DNA of 10,165 nucleotides, taken from positions 1-10,165 of the forward strand of contig JAZUMF010000067.1 in assembly GCA_045603485.1 (NCBI GenBank). Direction: 5' to 3'. The first letter of the stretch is position 1. Each line of letters starts with the position of its first letter. The notes beneath the pieces were generated by a model. That model made no database searches and had not been told where the DNA came from. It saw only the letters and a program-made list of their open reading frames with translations. A program made the translations under genes and the position numbers. Positions 6,892 through 10,165 of this stretch are shown piece after piece. This DNA comes from RGIG5952 sp045603485. GTDB taxonomy: Bacteria; Verrucomicrobiota; Kiritimatiellia; RFP12; JAAYLN01.

Positions 6892-8454
6892 ATGATTGAC
6901 ACAAAAAAAGAACAAGAGCGTGACGAGCTTCACCGTGCAATATGGGCAATAGCAGATGAACTTCGCGGTGCAGTCGATGGATGGGACTTCAAAAACTATG
7001 TCCTTGGCTCAATGTTTTACAGATATATCTCCGAAAATTTAACCAACTATATCAATGCCGGAGAACACGCTGCCGGCAATACCGATTTTGATTATGCCAA
7101 AATGTCAGATAACGATGCAGAAGAAGCTCGCCAAGGACTGGTTGAAGAAAAAGGCTTCTTTATTCTGCCCTCCGAACTATTTTGCAATGTAACTAGCAGA
7201 GCCGATAATGACGAAAATCTAAATGAGACCCTAGAGCAAGTCTTCAACCACATCGAAGCATCCGCAAGAGGTAGCGTAAGTGAGGACGACTTTGCAGGAC
7301 TCTTTGATGACTTTGATGTAAATAGCAACAAACTAGGCTCAACCGTCGCCAAGAGAAATGAACGCCTTTCCAAACTCCTTCACGGCGTCGCCGAAATGAA
7401 TCTTGGCGATGTAAAAGACCATGACATCGATGCCTTTGGTGATGCCTACGAATATCTCATGACCATGTACGCATCCGGAGCAGGCAAATCCGGCGGCGAG
7501 TTCTTCACTCCTGCTGATGTATCAGAATTACTCACCAGACTTGGCACTGTAGGCAAAACCAAAATCAACAAAGTCTATGACCCCGCCTGTGGCTCCGGTT
7601 CATTACTTCTCAAGGCAGAAAAGATTCTCGGCAAAGATGCCATCAGAAATGGCTTTTACGGACAGGAAATCAATATCACCACCTACAACCTATGCCGCAT
7701 CAATATGTTCCTCCATGATGTCGGCTTTGACAAGTTTGATATTGCCTGCGAAGATACCTTAACTGCACCACAGCATTGGGACGACGAACCATTTGACTTG
7801 ATTGTCTCCAATCCCCCCTACTCCATCAAGTGGGCTGGTGACGACAACCCCCTGCTGATTAACGACCCCCGCTTCTCTCCTGCCGGCGTTCTCGCGCCAA
7901 AATCCAAAGCTGACCTAGCCTTCATTATGCACAGCCTATCTTGGCTTGCCTCAGGCGGCACAGCGGCTATCGTCTGCTTCCCCGGCATCATGTACCGTGG
8001 CGGAGCAGAACAGAAAATCAGGAAGTATCTTATAGACAATAACTTTATCGACTGCATTATACAACTCCCTGACAACCTCTTCTTTGGAACCTCGATTGCA
8101 ACCTGCATTATGGTTATGAAGAAAGGCAAGTCCGACAACAAGACCCTCTTTATTGATGCTACAGGCGAGTGCATTAAGGTTACAAACAACAATAAACTCA
8201 CCCAAGCAAATATGGATAGAATTGTTGAAACCTTTGCCAATCGCAGCGAAGAAGCGCACTTCTCCCATCTTGCAACATACGAAGAAATCGCAGAAAACGA
8301 CTACAACCTTTCCGTCTCCACCTATGTTGAAGCGGAAGACACCCGAGAGAAAATCGACATAGTAAAGCTCAATGCAGAGATTGAAAAAATCGTTGCCCGC
8401 GAACAAGTTCTCCGTGAGGAGATTACGAAAATTATCGCAGAAATCGAGGTGTAA
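6892..8454 (+). CDS. hsdM: Type I restriction-modification DNA methyltransferase subunit (HsdM)
   Basis: The 520-residue product is a full-length HsdM. The N-terminal helical HsdM domain (about 1-150) opens with the typical E-R-D-E-L-H-R-A-I-W and has V-D-G-W-D-F-K-N-Y-V-L-G. The N6-adenine methylase domain follows, with G-G-E-F-F-T-P, the SAM-binding D230-P-A-C-G-S-G and catalytic N307-P-P-Y310. With HsdS it would methylate adenine at the system's recognition site. The frame is open back to a GTG at 6847, but the extra 15 residues do not look like family sequence, so the ATG at 6892 was chosen. Its ribosome-binding site is weak. A possible promoter lies at 6804-6832. The stop is followed two bases later by the DUF1016 ATG, so the genes are one operon. 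Base and codon use resemble the host-like genes upstream more than the two downstream genes. No truncation or lost motif is seen. Confidence 0.95.
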   Translation: MIDTKKEQERDELHRAIWAIADELRGAVDGWDFKNYVLGSMFYRYISENLTNYINAGEHAAGNTDFDYAKMSDNDAEEARQGLVEEKGFFILPSELFCNVTSRADNDENLNETLEQVFNHIEASARGSVSEDDFAGLFDDFDVNSNKLGSTVAKRNERLSKLLHGVAEMNLGDVKDHDIDAFGDAYEYLMTMYASGAGKSGGEFFTPADVSELLTRLGTVGKTKINKVYDPACGSGSLLLKAEKILGKDAIRNGFYGQEINITTYNLCRINMFLHDVGFDKFDIACEDTLTAPQHWDDEPFDLIVSNPPYSIKWAGDDNPLLINDPRFSPAGVLAPKSKADLAFIMHSLSWLASGGTAAIVCFPGIMYRGGAEQKIRKYLIDNNFIDCIIQLPDNLFFGTSIATCIMVMKKGKSDNKTLFIDATGECIKVTNNNKLTQANMDRIVETFANRSEEAHFSHLATYEEIAENDYNLSVSTYVEAEDTREKIDIVKLNAEIEKIVAREQVLREEITKIIAEIEV

Positions 8455-8456
8455 GT

Positions 8457-9521
8457 ATGGCAAATAAATTGACAATTTACCAATCGGTTATTGATGATGT
8501 AAAGGGTATTATTTCTTCCGGTATAGAGAGTGCGTACAACGCTACAAGCCGTGCAATGGTATTGACCTACTGGAATGTGGGTAGACGTATTGTGGAACAG
8601 GAGCAGAACGGTAATCAGCGGGCTGAATATGGTACAGCTATGATGGATGCACTGGCGGAAGAATTGACCAAAGAATACGGAAAAAGCTATTCCAAAAGAA
8701 ATCTCCAGTATTTTCGAAAATTTTATCAATATTTTCCAGATTTTGAAATTGTGAACTCATGCGTTCACAATCTGACTTGGACACATTTTCGCAGTCTTTT
8801 GCGCGTATTGGACGAGGATGCCAGAGTTTGGTATATGAACGAAGCTGCCCACGAAAGCTGGAATGTGAGGATGCTTGACCGCAATATCAGCACACAGTAT
8901 TACTACCGTCTTTTGCAGTCTCCGAAAAAGGAAACTGTTATTGCAGAAATGAAGCAGAAAAATGCCCAGCTTCCCAAAACGCAGTTTGAGCTTGTGAAAA
9001 GTCCTGTTGTTGCGGAGTTCCTTGGCTTTAAGAACGAGGACAGTTATTTGGAAAGTGACTTGGAAGCCGCAATTCTGTCCCATATACGTGATTTTCTTAT
9101 GGAAATGGGAAGAGGGTTTGCTTTCGTGGCAAGACAGCAGCATATTGTTACAGAAACGGAAGATTATTTTATTGACCTTGTTTTCTACAACATCGAATTG
9201 AAATGTTATGTGCTAGTTGACTTGAAGATGGGGAAAATCACTCATCAGGATGTGGGGCAAATTGATATGTATGTCCGTATGTATGACGAACTGAAGCGTA
9301 CTGCCGGAGATAATCCAACCATTGGTATTCTGCTTTGTTCAGAAACAGATGAGGATATTGCCCGCTATTCTGTACTGCATGACAATGACAGGCTGTTTAT
9401 GTCGAAATATCTGACTTATCTGCCTACCAAGGAACAACTGAAGCAGGAAATCGAGCGGCAGAAAGCGGTTTTCTATATGCAGCATCCGCTTCAAATAGAG
9501 AAAGGGGGTGATGCGGAATGA
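8457..9521 (+). CDS. DUF1016/YhcG-type PD-(D/E)xK nuclease domain protein
   Basis: The 354-residue product matches the YhcG/DUF1016 family. The N-terminal helical domain (about 1-170) has the familiar T-Y-W-N-V-G-R-R-I-V-E and S-K-R-N-L-Q-Y-F-R-K-F-Y blocks and W-T-H-F-R-S-L-L. The C-terminal PD-(D/E)xK nuclease domain (about 180-330) has E199 or E203 in the first helix, D240 in Y-F-I-D-L-V-F-Y, D255-L-K257 as the D-x-K element, and Q268-I-D-M-Y-V. All expected catalytic residues are present, so a nuclease activity is plausible but unproven. Such genes are often embedded in Type I restriction loci, where their job is not settled. GAGGTG lies five bases upstream of the ATG, and the stop overlaps the hsdS ATG (ATGA), so translation is coupled on both sides. 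Codon choice (many TTG, CTG, ATT, CGT) differs from hsdM, suggesting separate acquisition. It is not HsdR: it is too short and lacks helicase motifs. Confidence 0.9.
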   Translation: MANKLTIYQSVIDDVKGIISSGIESAYNATSRAMVLTYWNVGRRIVEQEQNGNQRAEYGTAMMDALAEELTKEYGKSYSKRNLQYFRKFYQYFPDFEIVNSCVHNLTWTHFRSLLRVLDEDARVWYMNEAAHESWNVRMLDRNISTQYYYRLLQSPKKETVIAEMKQKNAQLPKTQFELVKSPVVAEFLGFKNEDSYLESDLEAAILSHIRDFLMEMGRGFAFVARQQHIVTETEDYFIDLVFYNIELKCYVLVDLKMGKITHQDVGQIDMYVRMYDELKRTAGDNPTIGILLCSETDEDIARYSVLHDNDRLFMSKYLTYLPTKEQLKQEIERQKAVFYMQHPLQIEKGGDAE

Positions 9522-9946
9522 GCAAATTGGATGAATTGATAGAGGAACTTTGCCCGAATGGGGTGGAGTATAAGCCATTGGGTGAGTTAACAATAAGTAT
9601 AAATATTGGTATAAATCCTAGAAAATTTTTCCAACTTAATCCTCCAGATGCAACAAATTTTTATGTTACTGTGCGAGAACTAAACGGATTACAAGGTGTA
9701 AAACAGTATGAAAAGACAGATATGATTTCTGATGAAGCCGTTGAAATCATTCAAAGTCGAGCAAATATCGATAAAGGTGATATTCTTTTTTCAAATACTG
9801 GAACAGTTGGGAAAATGGCATTGGTTCTTGAGAAGCCTTTGAATTGGGGTGTCAATGAGGGAATTTATGTGATAAAGCCTCAACACGAAAAGATTTTATC
9901 AAAGTTTTTATATTATTTTCGGTTCTTCCTTAAAAAGTGTGGGTAA
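9518..9946 (+). pseudogene. hsdS: Truncated Type I specificity subunit (HsdS), first part of TRD1 only
   Basis: The 142-residue frame starts like a normal HsdS (M-S-K-L-D-E-L-I-E-E-L-C-P-N-G-V-E-Y-K) and runs into a first target-recognition domain with D-K-G-D-I-L-F-S-N-T-G-T-V-G-K and N-W-G-V-N-E-G-I-Y-V-I. It then stops; complete subunits are usually about 400 residues with two such domains and two conserved helical spacers. The last residues (F-F-L-K-K-C-G) are encoded by the first copy of the 40-bp tandem repeat beginning at 9921, so the break is at about 9920. No remainder of the gene is found in the 219 bases that follow. Start evidence is strong: an AAGGGGGTG ribosome-binding site seven bases upstream and an ATGA overlap with the nuclease gene. 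The gene is very AT-rich (16 of 60 bases G+C at 9601-9660). The fragment lacks the spacer helix needed to join HsdM subunits, so it is probably non-functional. Confidence 0.85.
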
Positions 9947-9960
9947 AACCAATTTTTAAT
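9921..9960. repeat. 40-bp tandem repeat, unit 1
   Basis: This unit is followed immediately by a second unit of exactly the same length, with 37 of 40 bases identical. It starts inside the hsdS frame and supplies its last residues and stop codon. Its outer bases can pair, GGTT at 9921-9924 with AACC at 9947-9950, around an imperfect inner stem. GG at the left edge followed by CTTCC resembles my recollection of ISL3-type insertion-sequence ends, which is only a guess; no transposase is present. Confidence 0.92.
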
Positions 9961-10000
9961 GGCTCTTCCTTAAAAAGTGTGGGTAAAGCCAATTTTGAAT
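9961..10000. repeat. 40-bp tandem repeat, unit 2
   Basis: This is the second unit, head-to-tail with the first and without spacer. It differs at three bases. Two of them fall on opposite sides of the same possible base pair: GGCT at 9961-9964 pairs with AGCC at 9987-9990, where unit 1 has GGTT and AACC. It lies entirely outside the truncated hsdS frame. Confidence 0.92.
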
Positions 10001-10086
10001 TAGGTCGTAAAATCAAGTTTACATAAAAAACCTGGAACACGCATTCCGAGAAAGTCATTTATTTAACCTAATATTACAACTTTACA
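10001..10086. other. Short AT-rich stretch between the repeats, no gene seen
   Basis: No reading frame, ribosome-binding site or terminator is evident. A small inverted pair, GGAA at 10034-10037 and TTCC at 10044-10047, is too short to interpret. No remnant of the missing hsdS half or of hsdR can be recognised. Confidence 0.5.
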
Positions 10087-10165
10087 CTTTATAAAAACGA
10101 TTGTCAAATTTTTTGCTTTGAAATTACCCCCCCCCGCAAATTTTGTACATATATTATTACATTGC
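10087..10165. repeat. Copy 2 of the long direct repeat with poly-C tract
   Basis: The sequence is in the same orientation as bases 1-77, identical for its first 38 positions and near-identical afterwards. Its C run is nine long against seven, and the bases after the run are GC instead of AT. It is cut by the window edge and may continue. Because both window ends fall within copies of one repeat, this may be a contig broken by an assembler at a multicopy element. Confidence 0.9.

Noticed and set aside
9921..10000. Complete insertion sequence inserted in hsdS
   Set aside because: There is no transposase, the two units are direct rather than inverted, and no target-site duplication is visible. 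A remnant of an element end remains possible.
1..10165. Circular plasmid or phage closed through the terminal repeats
   Set aside because: The end copies differ by several bases and by C-run length, and there are no replication, mobilisation or phage genes.
9921..10165. CRISPR array or retron RNA at the right end
   Set aside because: Only two 40-bp units with no spacer between them, and no Cas or reverse transcriptase gene in the window.

Overview
The window looks like a piece of a Gram-negative bacterium of the Planctomycetota-Verrucomicrobiota-Chlamydiota type, most likely a gut Lentisphaerota/Victivallales-like or Kiritimatiellota-like organism. The reasons are a PEP-CTERM-type sorting tail, a PEGA-repeat exported protein, an FHA membrane protein and a cytosolic GH78-like glycosidase. 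This placement is inferred from gene content, not from a marker gene. All genes are on the + strand. The window may be a whole contig, because both ends lie inside copies of the same repeat.

Layout. (1) 1-327: AT-rich leader containing the first copy of a >=77-bp repeat (with a poly-C run) and a 16-bp palindrome. (2) 328-2999: a two-gene operon, a membrane-anchored FHA protein overlapping by one base an exported protein with five PEGA repeats, closed by a strong Rho-independent terminator (3011-3040). (3) 3060-6091: a probable two-gene unit, a GH78-like glycoside hydrolase and a calcineurin-like metallophosphoesterase, both apparently cytoplasmic. (4) 6182-6757: a lone AT-rich gene for a small secreted protein with a PEP-CTERM-like tail. 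(5) 6892-9946: a Type I restriction-modification-like operon, hsdM, a DUF1016/YhcG-type PD-(D/E)xK nuclease gene and a 5' fragment of hsdS, tightly coupled, with a plausible promoter upstream of hsdM. (6) 9921-10165: hsdS is broken off by two tandem copies of a 40-bp sequence, followed by about 86 bp without a recognisable gene and the second copy of the terminal repeat. No hsdR is present.

How the parts work together. The FHA/PEGA pair probably forms an envelope-associated module, with phosphothreonine recognition on the cytoplasmic side and repeat domains outside the inner membrane. The hydrolase and phosphoesterase probably process imported glycans or their phosphorylated or nucleotide-linked products; the substrate cannot be read from the sequence. 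The hsdM-nuclease-hsdS set is a defence-type locus that now appears incomplete: methylase and extra nuclease look intact, while the specificity subunit stops inside its first target-recognition domain. The three genes differ in base and codon use, which suggests a mosaic.

Most worth a second look: the tandem 40-bp repeat that truncates hsdS, whose two copies differ by a paired (compensatory) change; the flanking repeat with a poly-C run of different length in each copy; and the GH78-like enzyme whose catalytic motif lacks the usual acid glutamate.
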